Source: Chrysomallon squamiferum (Eukaryota > Mollusca > Gastropoda > Neomphalida > Peltospiridae). From it: DNA of 64,000 bases. The notes under the pieces are model-generated. The model was not told the DNA's origin, made no database searches, and was given only the letters and a program-made list of their open reading frames with translations. The first letter of the stretch is position 1, and each line of letters begins with the position of its first letter. The position numbers and the translations under genes were made by a program. Below, in pieces: positions 29,731 to 43,500 of the stretch. The DNA is taken from NCBI GenBank assembly GCA_012295275.1, contig CM022665.1, positions 4,725,167-4,789,166 of the forward strand, written 5' to 3'.

Positions 29731-32700
29731 ATGGATAGACAAACTGTAAGAAAGAAAGGCCATCCTAATCGTGGTGGTGGCAGATTTAACAGAGGTAGTG
29801 GTCAGCGTGCACGAGGTCGGGGAAGAGGTCAGCGTGTGTCACACAGTGGAGGAGGAGCAAGGGGAGGAGGGAGTGGTTTTCAGCGTAAAGGATTTGATGA
29901 CCACTATGACTGGGATGACCGACCTCTCGATGGACTTGAGAAAGATGATCAGAATGATAATTACACATCTCCTTCACACAGCCATGAACCAGCCAAGTGA
30001 AAATTTTCAAATGTTTTATTCAGAATTAATTAATTTAAATTTAATGCAAATAGAATTTAATTTGTGCACCCAGGTCCATCAGAGCAGATGAAATAACTTT
30101 ATTTAAGTATATATTTTATGTTAGCAAAAAATGTAATATTTCTATGGATTTCCATAAACTTCACATGTATGATAGGAATTATGTGAGTGCTTGAGATGCT
30201 TATTTACATTTTTTTAAATTTATTTATATCTTATTTCTTTTCTCAACTGTTCAGAATGTGGACAAGACCACCGAAAGTCAAAGTTCAAATGCAGAGTCTT
30301 CAGATGACTAGAGAAAATCAGGACATGATTCGTGACATGCTGGAAGAACTGCATGGAGAAGAACTAGATATTCCTGGGTCTGTGACAGTTAAATTAATTA
30401 TTTATAGAATCACCTAGTTTTAGGGTGAGTGGGGGATGTGGTCCATAATAATCTGGAAGACAAAATGAGTTTTACTATAAAAAAAAAGAAAACAACATAA
30501 AAAGCATATATATTTTGTGCCATTTTGGAAAGTGCAGAAAAAAAAAATTCTTTGCTAAAAATAAAACAGCTTTGTTCCACAAATTTGTCTTGGATTTCTT
30601 ATCAAGGAAAACTAAATACAATGAAATTTATCATTAGCCAAACAGTTTTTGGACCAATTTAAAATTTAGTTTTTAGTTTACTGAGGTTTTACATTTAGGT
30701 ACTTGATAAGTTATGTGACTACAAAACTAAAAATTGTTTGATTTTGGGGAATTCTGGTTTAGTGTGGGTCCAGTTTTGTCAAATTTTCACTGTTCTGACA
30801 TTTAATATCTTTAATAATTAATACTAATTTATAATAATGTGTAATTAATCAAAATTGTCCTTCCTATATTTAGAATTATTAATTTATATATATATATATT
30901 TGTTTATAACTGTAGTGAAGAAGAATATGACTATCTTGATGTACGTTCTGAAGATCAGTACTGGGTGACTGATCGAGGTCTTCAGATTGAAGACAGTTAC
31001 AGCTATGCAATGGAAGATCAACAGACTAGCTGTAGCAAAGCAGTAGATGTGAACCTGTTTGCCATTAACAAACTTGTAAGGTAAGTTGTCTTTTTTTTTA
31101 ACAGAATAGATACTTAAAGAATATCTTGGACAGTATTAACTAAATATGATTTGAATATTTCCAAATGGTGGTTTTGTTTAATTGGCAGCGAAGAAGCTTT
31201 GCTGCTAATAATATATAACCAATGGTATACATGTACTATCAAGATCCATGTAAATACAGATGTTAATTGTTTACAGCTGTTAAACAAGTGACGCAAAATT
31301 TAGAAATGTCAGTAAGAAGTTAATGTGTTGTCTTTTAAACTTAAAGTCTACATTATAATTAACACTGGCTGGTATTAATAAAATCTTCTAAAATTCCAAT
31401 AATTAATTTTTATGTTTGTTAAAAATGTTTAGAAATGTGTCATATGATAGACATGTATGTAATGAAGCTTATCAGTTATGTAATAGAGATTTTGTTTTCA
31501 TACATGAATTTCTTTTAGGTGATTATTTTATAATCTTCTAAAATTTGGCCTTTTCTTATTAGATATGGTTTTGACAGAGAAAGATGCATCGAAGCTTATC
31601 AACTTCATGATGGAGACATAGGTTCCTCTCTTGAACATCTGTTAATAGAATGTTTTAAAACTGAGTTGGAATCAAGTAAATATTTTGGACAAACAGACAA
31701 CAGTTTTTGGCAACAGGTTAAGGAAAGCAGACAGGAAGAAATGGTAGCTCTTAAATCTATATACGAAGACAAATTTGAAGAAAGGATAAGTAACATGGTT
31801 TGGGTTTTGTATTTGGACTTAGATCCTTTAACAGAAATTGTTTCCCCTAAAGAGAAAACTACCAATAGAACTGAAAATAAAGTTTCTAGCAATATATGTA
31901 AATATTTTTTAAGTGGAAATTGTAAATTTGGAAGCCGATGTAAATATAAACATGAAACTGCAGAAAAGAATTCTGACATGACTAAAGAAACATATCTTTA
32001 TCAGCTTGAAATTCGATTTCCTTCCGGAAACTGTTACCCACATGAACCTCCCATGTTAGCATTTTCTTCTTCATATCAGTTCATGCCCACACATATCAGT
32101 CTGAATATAACCAAACATTTACTTAAAGAAGCTATAAGTCTTTCACAAACTGCAGAACCTGCTGTATTTAGTCTGGCAAGTCTGTTAAATGATCCTTCAT
32201 GGGTGGAATCAGTAGCAGGTGAAGCTCCCTCAGAAATGAGTCTTCCAAAACCTGTAACCAGCCAGTTCAGACCTGTGAGACAGGGAGTGTTAGGTGAACC
32301 TGCGGAGGTGGAGGTGACACAGACAGAGGAAAACATAGATAAGAAAAATGTGGAGGCCTTAATTAGGATGACAGAAAAAGGAGCTGAAATTACCCCTGAA
32401 GAAGATGTTTTGCCTCAGAAATATAGACGAAAAGATATTGTACCTCCAAAGTTGTCAGAGTCTCAGCTTAGGAAAACAAATCAGATGTTGAAACAAGAAT
32501 ATGATAGGAAAAAAGTAAGTATATATGAGATCTCATAATATAATACACAAACATACATACGTACTTAGATACATGCACAACACCATACACACACAAATAT
32601 ATTTATTAAACCTATTTTCAACTGGATTTTCAGTTGTTTTTAAATATTTTTTTAATAATTTTTTATATGTTTTAAAACTATTTTTATTTTTTCAAATGTT

Positions 32701-34944
32701 TTTAGAAAAAAAGCTTTCATATCAATAGCCTGAATAACAAATTAGACACAGTGTCTATTTTTTTTATACTGAAACTGAAAAGAATATAAACATTTAAGCT
32801 TTGTGACTTAATGGTGGTGGTATGTTCTTACAAGATGTACCAGGTATGCTCACTTCCTTTTTTTCCAATGACTAATTCGTTGTTGTTTTTCCTGTTCTTT
32901 ATAATGATTACAACTTATCTGAAGTGTTGGATATTTACATTCTATTAACTCTTTTTTCTTACAACTCGCATCACCATATGATACATCTATTCATTACTTC
33001 TGATTTTTATTATAGAATGCATCTTCTTATAAGAAAATGCAGGTACAACGACAAAGTCTTCCAGCCTGGGAGAAGCGAGATTTACTGGTAGAAGCCATTG
33101 AAAACAACCAAGTTGTGGTTATCAGTGGCATGACAGGGTCAGTAGTAAAAATTTAAAATAATATTTTAATATCAGAACATTTACATATAGAAACTTTAAT
33201 CATTGGTAAAAAAAAAAAAAAAAAAAAAAATTTAATAATAATAATAAAATCTAATCATTATCACATGCATATAATATAGATTATCATTATTTCTGTTTAA
33301 TTACCTGATCATGTCTTGATTGAAAACTGATATTGTCAGATACTTTTAGAATCCGATTTCTCAAAATGTGTTTTCCTTCTGTTTCTAAAACGTCAGTAGT
33401 ATTTTAAAATATGATATAAATAAAGAATCATTTCTTTCACTAATTTATCTTGCAATTTAGTTATGTCTTTTACATACCCCCATCCACCACCACCCAAAAA
33501 AGAAAAAAAAGAAAAAGAAGTTATTAATAAGCTCATTACAGCTTTTGTTTACTTTATTTTGATCATTATGATAGTCATTTATTAATTTCTGTTTAATTTA
33601 TTATTAATATTATTATATTTTTCCCAAAAATATTTTGATAAAATCTGTATCCGTTACTTCCACTGTTTTACTCTAGGTGTGGAAAAACTACACAAGTGCC
33701 TCAGTTTCTGCTTGATTTCTACCTGAAACAAGATAATTCTGACATGTGCAATATTGTTTGTACTCAACCTCGCAGAATTTCAGCCATAGCTGTAGCAGAA
33801 AGGGTAGCAGAAGAACGAGCCAGCAAACTGGGAGGCATTGTGGGATACCAGATCAGACTGGAGAGTGTGCAGGTATTGTTTACGATATCATTTGTTTTAC
33901 TCATTTTAAAAATGTTCATAGTTATCTTGTCACTATGACCAATGAAGTAGAGTTTGTAAATATTTTTCTGTTTGATTGTCAAATTTTTGTATATCTGAAA
34001 AAAACATTTTCAAACTTATTATTTGAAGATTGCTAAAATCATTTATGAAATATAAGGTTAAGTAATAAGCATTTGGTGATATCTGATTCATATTAAATAA
34101 ACTTAAGTTTATGATATCTTATAATTATTTAAAGTAATGATATGTTTAAATATACTATTTAGCAGTATCTTTTTATTACAATATAATAAGCATAAGTTAC
34201 TTCTTTTTATGTTTTTTCTTATTACAATACTAAACAAAGTAAAATCCTTTTTTCTTTTATATCAATCCAATAATTAATTTAATTGACAAATTATCTAAAT
34301 AAATTACTTTAAATATAACATACTGAATTTCAATAGCAGATTTAAATTTTCATTTCAGTCCTCAAAAACGCGACTGTTGTTTTGCACAACAGGAATTATT
34401 CTGCGTCGACTTGAGAATGACCCTCACCTCACTGGTGTGTCTCATGTCATTGTGGATGAAGTTCACGAACGTTCTCAAGATAGGTAAGAATAAAATAACT
34501 TCATAATGAAATAAAATGTTAATATCAATGGATTTTGAAATACTAATATGACCTGATTTGGTTTCTGATACACAAGATAGCACAGAATTAATATTAGGTT
34601 TGTAAAGGTTGTTAGAAAGTAACTTTTGTTACAGTTTGTATTAATGAGATAAAATAAATACCTTACATTAAACAGTTATTTTTTTCTTTGCCAGGGAATT
34701 TTGTATATTAATATTTAATATTTAGCAATTTATTTTCCAAAATTATTTTCTTATGAACTAGAATATTTATACTACAATGCAAAACAAATTAAGATTTATC
34801 AACCTATTACTTTATTATTGTTATTATCTTTTTTAATTTATTAATTATTTTATTTATTAATTTATTTATTTATTTTTATTTTTATTTTTATTTTTATTTT
34901 TATTTTTATTTTTATTTTTATTTTTATTTTTATTTTTATTTTTA

Positions 34945-34975
<31 letters not shown>

Positions 34976-35888
34976 TTATTTTATTAGTTATGGAAATACT
35001 AATTACACTGTTTTCTCACTTTCAGTGACTTTCTTTTAATGATCTTACAAAATTTGTTGCCAGTGAGACATGATTTGAAAGTTGTATTAATGAGTGCAAC
35101 TCTGAATGCTCAGCTTTTTTCTGATTATTTCTCTCTCTGTACAACCACTGAAATCCCAGGTAACCTTATTATATTATGAAGTAGAACATTATTTTATTTT
35201 TTTAACTTTATCACCCCCTCCCACCATGGAAACAGACTTAATTTATTATTTTTTTAATTACAAGTATGATTCTTGTGTGAAAAAAACTCCACTGTAATAA
35301 ATCTGTTATAATTTAAATAAAAAGTTTATTTACTGAATTGCTTAATATTTCCAAATTCTTTATATATTTTTTGTACATGTAAATAAAATGGTTAATATAT
35401 AATTTGTATAGGGTGTTGCTGTTGAATGGTATTGAAAAGCATTTGCATCAATACAGTAACTGAAAGAGAACAAGAATTTAATTAATTTTATTGTGTTTGT
35501 TTGTGAGCACATGGATGATTGTGTATGTATGAAACTGAGCTTCTGAAATGCAAGTTCAGTCAATATAAACTGAGTGGTTCTAATATAATTTCAGGAAAAA
35601 CATTTCCTGTTGACCAGTTCTTTCTTGAAGACATCATAGAGTGTACCAGGTCAATATTATATTCTGTTTACTCATCTAGGAATTTGTTTGATGTCTGTTT
35701 TATAAAATAATTGCCTAAGCATCATATGTTCTTTTTAAAAAAATGTGTAAATTGTGGGACCCTGTGCTATGTCCAGTTTAGAAGACTGGTGTTGAAAACT
35801 GAGACACAGGTAACTGAATTTTGATTTACAAATATGTTTTAGTAATATAAATGTTTTTTTTTTTTAAAGTGTTTGTTAAATATTTCAA

Positions 35889-35952
<64 letters not shown>

Positions 35953-38900
35953 TATCATTGTGTTATTTCTTTATATAGCTTTGCATTCTTCTTTCATCCA
36001 TCTTCTTTTTAAATTTTTTAGGTTTGTTCTGGAGGAAAGTTCACCTTATGCACGACCTTTAAAAAAGGGCCAATGCTGAGAACATAAGCGATGAGCTAAG
36101 AATGCTTAGCAGTGGGAGTTCACTCCCCTACCCAAAAGACAATATCAGAGATGAAAACCTCACAGTACAACAGTTGTTTGCAAGATATTCTGGTATTGTT
36201 TTGAGATCCCTTTTCTTTTTTTCTTTTTTTTCTTTGACTTGTTATTTTATGTCTGATGATTAATTTACCCATAGGAAGATTTAAAAAAATATTTTGTTAT
36301 TTAATTTCTGGTCAATGGCAAAATAATAATATTTGGAATTTTGATAGGATCTGCCTATAGTTGGATCATTCGTGAAAAATGAAATTTTGAGGGCTATATT
36401 TTTGTGTGTCAAAAATCACAGGGTCATTCCATGTCAAATCACCCCCCAAAAAAAGAAATTTAAACCCGACCGTCTCAGATTTTTATAAAACATTTTCAAA
36501 ATTTGGTGCTGTGGGATGCCAGTCAACAAGTATACCAAGTTTTATAAAAATCGGAGATGGTTGGGTTTAACCCACTGGGTGATTTGACACGGAATGACCC
36601 CACATATATAATCTCAGTGAAAAACAACAGCAACAACAACAAAATTATTAATGTAGATGTATATTATGTGTTTAATTTTTATACCTGTGGATTCTATCAA
36701 CTGATTTGATCAGAAAATTCTTCTTCTATTAATTTATAGATGGATACAGTCGGTCAACAATAAAGACATTAGCAACATTGGATATGGAAAAAATTAATGT
36801 GGACCTCATAGTTTCCATACTGGAGTGGATTATAGACGGTGAACATGAAGTGAGTTAATTTTTGAATAATTTAAGTTAATCATAAGTAATTGTGAAGAAA
36901 TATCAAGAGTGATTATTAGTAATGACAGCCTTTAGATAATAAATTTATGCTTTTGGAATCAGTAATCTAAAGATTTATTAATTGTTTCATATGTTACAAC
37001 CCTTGAAGATAGCAGTATAGTTTGAGGTATTCCATTTTCTGAATATTTTTTTGCAGTCTGACGTGAATTAGGGTATGGAATAAGTTGAAGATCTCTACCA
37101 TTCAGTCTTAATGATATATCTAGAAAGATGAAAAAATATTTTGTTTAGTGAAACACTGATTAATTCTGAATATTTTGACTGTATATATATATATATATAG
37201 ATATAGATACAAATAGATAGATACATACATACACTCAAGCACAGTACTTGAGAGGAAATCCACTGCAACCTTCTGAAGGGCTAATCTATTATTATCAGTA
37301 ATGGATCTTCTACATGCACCTTCCCATGCATCTGTGACTGTGTTTGATAAACTAGTCATAGAATAACAGGACTGGAAATAGTATAATGGGTCTAAAATAC
37401 TGTATGGGTGCTTAATTCTTTGTTTTGTTAGACCTTTATTTTGATATTTGTTTTTACAGTATCCAAGAAATGGAGCAGTTTTAATATTCATGCCAGGTTT
37501 TGCTGAGATCCAATCAGTGTATGACGCACTGCTGGCTCATTCTGAATTCCGGAAAAAGTCCAGGTAATTTGTAAACATGGATCATATATTGTAGCTTTGT
37601 CTGTTTAGTTTTTTCTGAAAAAAATCTGTTATTTTATTTTTATAAATTTCTTTCTTAAACTTCTTTCACTCTGTTTCTTTCTTTTTTCTTTTTTTTTTTT
37701 TTTTTTTTTCTTTTCTTTAGCAATAAACTAGTTATTTATTATTTATCAGTGGAAGAGTATTTGTCATTAAAATTGTCTTTTTCCTTTGTTTATTAAGCAA
37801 TAACATTTAGATATTGTTTTGTATATTCTGAAATAAAAATTAAATATAATTTATATTTGATCTTCAGCTATGATGCAAAATAATTTTCTGTTACTTTTTA
37901 TGATTTTATGGTACTTACAGGTATTTGGTTATTCCCTTACACTCAACACTGTCAAGTGAAGACCAGCATGCAGTGTTTCAGTGAGTAACAAAATTAAATG
38001 ATAAAATATTTATTTATTTGTTTGTTTATTTATTTGTCTGTTTGTTTGTTTATTAAATTTATTTTTATTAATTTATTTTTTTAAATTTATTTATTTTTTC
38101 AGACCCTTATTTGCCATACAAAAACAATCTGTATTATTTGTTGATTTTTTATTCTTATAGCATTAAAATATTAGTGCATTACAAAATTTAAATAACCATT
38201 CATATGTAAGAAAATAAAAGTTAAGAATACACTCTACTGGTCATAAATTATAAAAAATTCAGTTATTTCTGATTTGCAGGACTCCACCAAAGGGTATTAC
38301 TAAAATTGTAATAGCCACTAACATAGCTGAGACCTCCATTACTATAGATGATGTTGTGTTTGTGATTGATACAGGAAGAATGAAGGAAAAAAGGTTTGTT
38401 CACATTCTTTAGCAACAGAAATACCCAAAAATGTTTTGAACATTCTGTTATTTACTGAGAAGGAAACCAAATGTGATTATCTCGATGTCTGTGTTACATA
38501 TTTTGTTTATGTTAACATCAGAATTTATAAACAACTTAATAAAATCATTATTCATTTTTATTTTTATTCACTCAAATGCTTTTTATAAACCATTTATCAG
38601 GTACGATTCTTCCAAAGGAATGGAAAGTTTAGAATTAGCCTGGGTATCAAGAGCCAATGCTCTTCAAAGGAAGGGGCGAGCTGGAAGAGTTACTTCAGGT
38701 GTCTGTTTCCATTTGTTTACAAGTCATCGTTTTGAACATCACTTGAGAGAGCAACCAATTCCAGGTACATAATATGCTTCTTTTTTCATTTACAAAAAAT
38801 AAACACCCAAACAAAATGCTTTATGAAATTATGAATTCGGCTAAGAATTTGTACTTGTTTTTTTTTATTCATAATTTTACAGATATTATGATTTTTATCA

Positions 38901-40518
38901 TCCCTAATTCAGATATATCTAGTTTACAAGAAAAATTTGAAATTAGTATAAGGAAAGACATTCATACCTAATCAGAAATATACAGTAGACAAGTAATTTT
39001 ATTTTTTGGGATATTATTCAAATGTGAATTCCTGATAAACAAAGGATTTTCTGTTTCTATGATGAATTACTGAGTGTTATGAGACATAAAAAGATGTTAT
39101 GATAGTAAGTTTTCATGGAAGCATGTTAATATTATTTATGTTTTATTACCAAAGATTTCTAATAAAATAAAAACAAAATAACTTGGAAATACAAATCTGT
39201 TTATATATTTATATACAACAACAAAATGTATACTTTAAAATGTATTCTATATATAAACAGGTCTTCTAATAAAGAATACATGTGTGTGTGTGTGTGTAAA
39301 TAGTTTCCAGCTAGACATTAATCTGCCATTATTCAGTATTCAAATAAGAATAAACATTTCTATTCTCTGTAAATGGTATACCAGTATCTTAAGTCAGTAT
39401 CATAGTTTTTATTTATATAATTAATGACAACCTAAATAGAAACATGCAGATGAAGAATTTCATATTATTTTAGTAGTATTGCAAATTGTTTAGAGATCAG
39501 CTTACTCACAATTACAGCCAAACGGTATTAGGCAGTAGTAATATCACAGCTTTTAGGAAAGTATTTTCAACATTTCTCTAAACTCTACATGTATTTGTGA
39601 ATGTATAATTCAGTGTACAAATTTTCAAAAAGTATATTATGTAGTCTTTATAATTAATTTCTGATTATTTCTTAGTGGTATTATTTATGGTAATGTAAAT
39701 GAAATTATTTATATTTATATACCCAAGTTTATTCAATATGGATGATTCCTTTGTGACCACTTTTATGATTATTTATTGTTTACTAATACCACCTGACTTT
39801 AATGATTGGATTATCAAAATAAATGGCTGATACTGTCATGTGAAGGTGAATTTAATAAAGATTCCTTACTGTTGATTGCAAATATGTAGCCCATTACAGT
39901 AGATTTCTCCACTAAGCTGTTTCTGTGGTACATAGGTTCCTAACCATTTTAATGGGCCATATAATTATAGATTCAAAATAAGTTGAGTGTCTTGTTAAAT
40001 ACATTTATTTTATTTTATTTTACTGGGGGAAAAAAAAAGAAAAAACACAAATAAAAAAACACTGAGCTTTACAACATTACATTTCAATAAACATATTTTT
40101 AAACTGTTGTCAGAATTAAAAAAAATTATATCTGTACATTTTTTTTAAATTTCAAAAGGTGTTTTTTCAGATGTGAGATGTTAAAGATCAGTGGATTTTT
40201 TTGTTTTTTTGTGGGTTTTTGGCACCCCCAATATTTATATTAATTTCATCATCTTATTGAATCTTCGTCTTTCTGATTTCTAACAGAGATACAGAGAGCA
40301 CCACTGGAACAAATATGTCTGAGAATAAGAATGATGGACCTTTTCAAAGAAAACAGCATCAAAGTATGTTCTTTTTTTGCTTTCATTTATTTTATGTCTC
40401 CAATATATTTTGTTCTTTAAAGTAAAGTTTCTAAAATATGCAACATGCTCTGTTATGGATTTAACATCTTAAAAAGAATATTGCTGTGTAATAGTATGGA
40501 TATTAATAGCCTGCATTA

Positions 40519-40570
<52 letters not shown>

Positions 40571-43500
40571 CTCCCTCCCTCCCTCCCCCTCCCTCCCTCT
40601 CCCTCTCTACCTCTACCTCTCTCTCTACCTCTCTCTACCTCTGTGTCTGTATATTAAAGTACATTTAATGATGTTCAAGTATCTGATAATTATTACATTA
40701 GTTTATGTACTAAGTATCTAGCTGTTGTACCATTAATTTGTATATACATACATACAATTATATTTAAATACAGTATGATATCCATTATTACGTTAGTTTA
40801 TATAGTGATCCAAGTATGTTGTCATTATACATATTAGCTTATTTATATATAATTATGTGTGTCATTTCCAGGAAGTGTTAATGAATCTGATAGAACCTCC
40901 AGCCATGCAGTCCATTGATGATGCTTTAAAAAGACTGCAGGATCTTGGCGCACTCAACACAGACATGGTATGTATAATATACATGTATAATTCCTGAAAA
41001 TTTCAGAAAATACGTATAATATCTGGTTAACTCGGGAAACTGGCAATGTAATGGCTGCAGTTAGGTCATCACCCTGACTGCAGTTGATGGAGAATTTCAG
41101 GAGGGAGTCTAGGTAATGACAGGCCAGTCAGTACAAGCACCAAAACCAACATTGCTGCAGATGGGGAAAACTTGATTCCTCTGTGAAGACCAGAGTTCTT
41201 TTGAAACTGAACAGTTGTTCTGTTAACTCCTAACCAACAAACAAGCATGTCCTTAATGTCACAATTAGCTCTTTCTGCAGATCCTTGGCTCTGTGGATGT
41301 CTGGTTTTCCCTTAGACCATCACCAGCTCTGGACACATTACTTTCAGTTCAGTGATTACACTTATTTTCTGACACTTTCAGGAATTACACATATTTCCTG
41401 TAACATTTATAATAATATAAATAGTTTTAAGTAGATTTTGTAAAACAGAATGTGCAGCATGTGTTATTTCTGAATGAGATGTACTCTTTTCTTAGTGGCT
41501 TTTCTGTTGTATGGTAAAATTACCCTCAATTCCTTCATTAGTATTATTGAGTGTATAGAATAGTACATCACCAGTGATGCCTTTTAAATTACAGAAATAT
41601 CTATATATTATTCAATAAATAAGAAAAATTAATAAATGAATAAATAAGAAGGAAATAACAGCCTAAAAACAGACCACACAAAATAAGAGGTAACATGTTG
41701 TACCTTTATTATTAGTAGTATTATTATCAGAATTTCTACAGAAATATTTTAGGTTATGTTTTAAATTATAATAATAATAATTGAAAGAAGGAATCTGTAA
41801 ATTCTAGATGTAAAAACAGATCACAAAATATTATGTGTGTTTTATGATATCATTAATATTAACAATATTTTTCATTAAAAAAAAAGTAATAATAATAATA
41901 ATATTATTTAACAATAATAATAATAATAAAAGAAAAAAGGATTATATAAATTTGACTTTTACTCTTTCTTTTTTTTCTAGGAATTAACACCATTAGGATA
42001 TCATCTTGGATCGCTGCCAGTTGATGTTAGGTTTGTACTCTTTTGTTTTAGCTACATAAATAAATACCCAACCAGCTAACTCACTAAGTAAATAAGTGAA
42101 AATAGAAAATCAAAGTTAACTGCAACAGATTTCAACAGCATCATTTATATAACCATCAAACCAGGCAAGTCACATTTTATTCAGTTGTTATTTAAAAAAT
42201 TTGAAATTCTATATGATTAAGTGCAGTGATTCATATAAATATATACATTTGTCTTTGCAGAATTGGCAAGCTAATGTTGTTTGGGGCAATTTTCCGATGT
42301 CTTGATTCTGTTCTTACTATTGCAGCCACACTGAGTTCAAAGTCACCTTTTGTATGTTGTGTTTTACAATATATTCTTTTATGAACAGTAGATAACATGG
42401 GTATGTGTGAAGTTTGTATGTATGAGAGAGAGAGAGAGAGAGAGAGAATAAATGACTGGAAGACAAAGTGAGAGAGTCACTGAAGTGAACATGGTTATTA
42501 AGCAATAAAATATGAATCTGATGATATGCAGCAGTTACTGGAGCAAGTTATTTAAATGATCTCTTAATTATAAATGTTGGTTTCACTGTGATAAATTTTA
42601 TTTTGTTCACTCATTTTTTTTTAAATCATGTCAAAATCATATAATGTCATAAAACAAATCCTAGATGACTGAAATTAAAAGTCTGAAAAAGTCAACCATA
42701 TTAAATTGCAGATAAATATCATTTTACACTTAAAATAATTGTAAAGAAACGAAAGTAAATGTTAAATGTAAATGTCCTGTTATTTAATTAAATAAAAAAG
42801 AAACAAAATACATAATGTCTTCTAAAGTCAGTGTGTAATCTGTCTTTGCCACAGAAATTGTAATGGAGAGTAAAAATCAAATTTGTACTTTTCTGTAATT
42901 GTATCATTTTATTATGGACATGTTATGATTATTTATTTTGCCTGTAAGATAGGAAGGATGATTATGTGTTTGTGGGTCAGTTTGAGTATATTTGTGTAAA
43001 TTTTTGTGTGAGGTTTTTGTCTGTATGTTGTTGCTTTTTTGTGTATATGTGTGCACACATACATGCCTGTCTGTGTATGTACATTTGTATATCCTTGTAT
43101 GTGCATGCAGGTATGCAAGAATGAGTGAGTGTGTTCTTGTATTTATCATTTTATGACTATAAATGTAAATGTGTGCATAAATTTCTATGGGATTTTTGTT
43201 ATTATATACTTAGTACAAAAAGTTAAGTGCCATCTAAATCATATGTGGATAATGCATTGGCTTGAAAGGAAAATTAAAAATAAATTCAACTGGAGTAACA
43301 AGCAATGATACATTCTGTGCATTTCAGTCTGCTGTGTATGTACAATCTGTTAATGTTTCCTAGGATACACAAAAATAATGTCCTACATTTCACAAATCAG
43401 CTCTTCTGTCTTTTTTTTCCACTGTCTATAATTAAAAAAACAACTTTCAATTCAAACTGTCACAGCTGTCTGCTGAGAAGAGATGGGATACAGACTGGAT

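Noticed and set aside
36059-36070. Programmed ribosomal frameshifting at A AAA AAG in DHX57
   Set aside because: The slippery heptamer favours -1, but the sequence needs +1; the -1 frame soon meets TAA, and other DHX57 genes are not known to use frameshifting.
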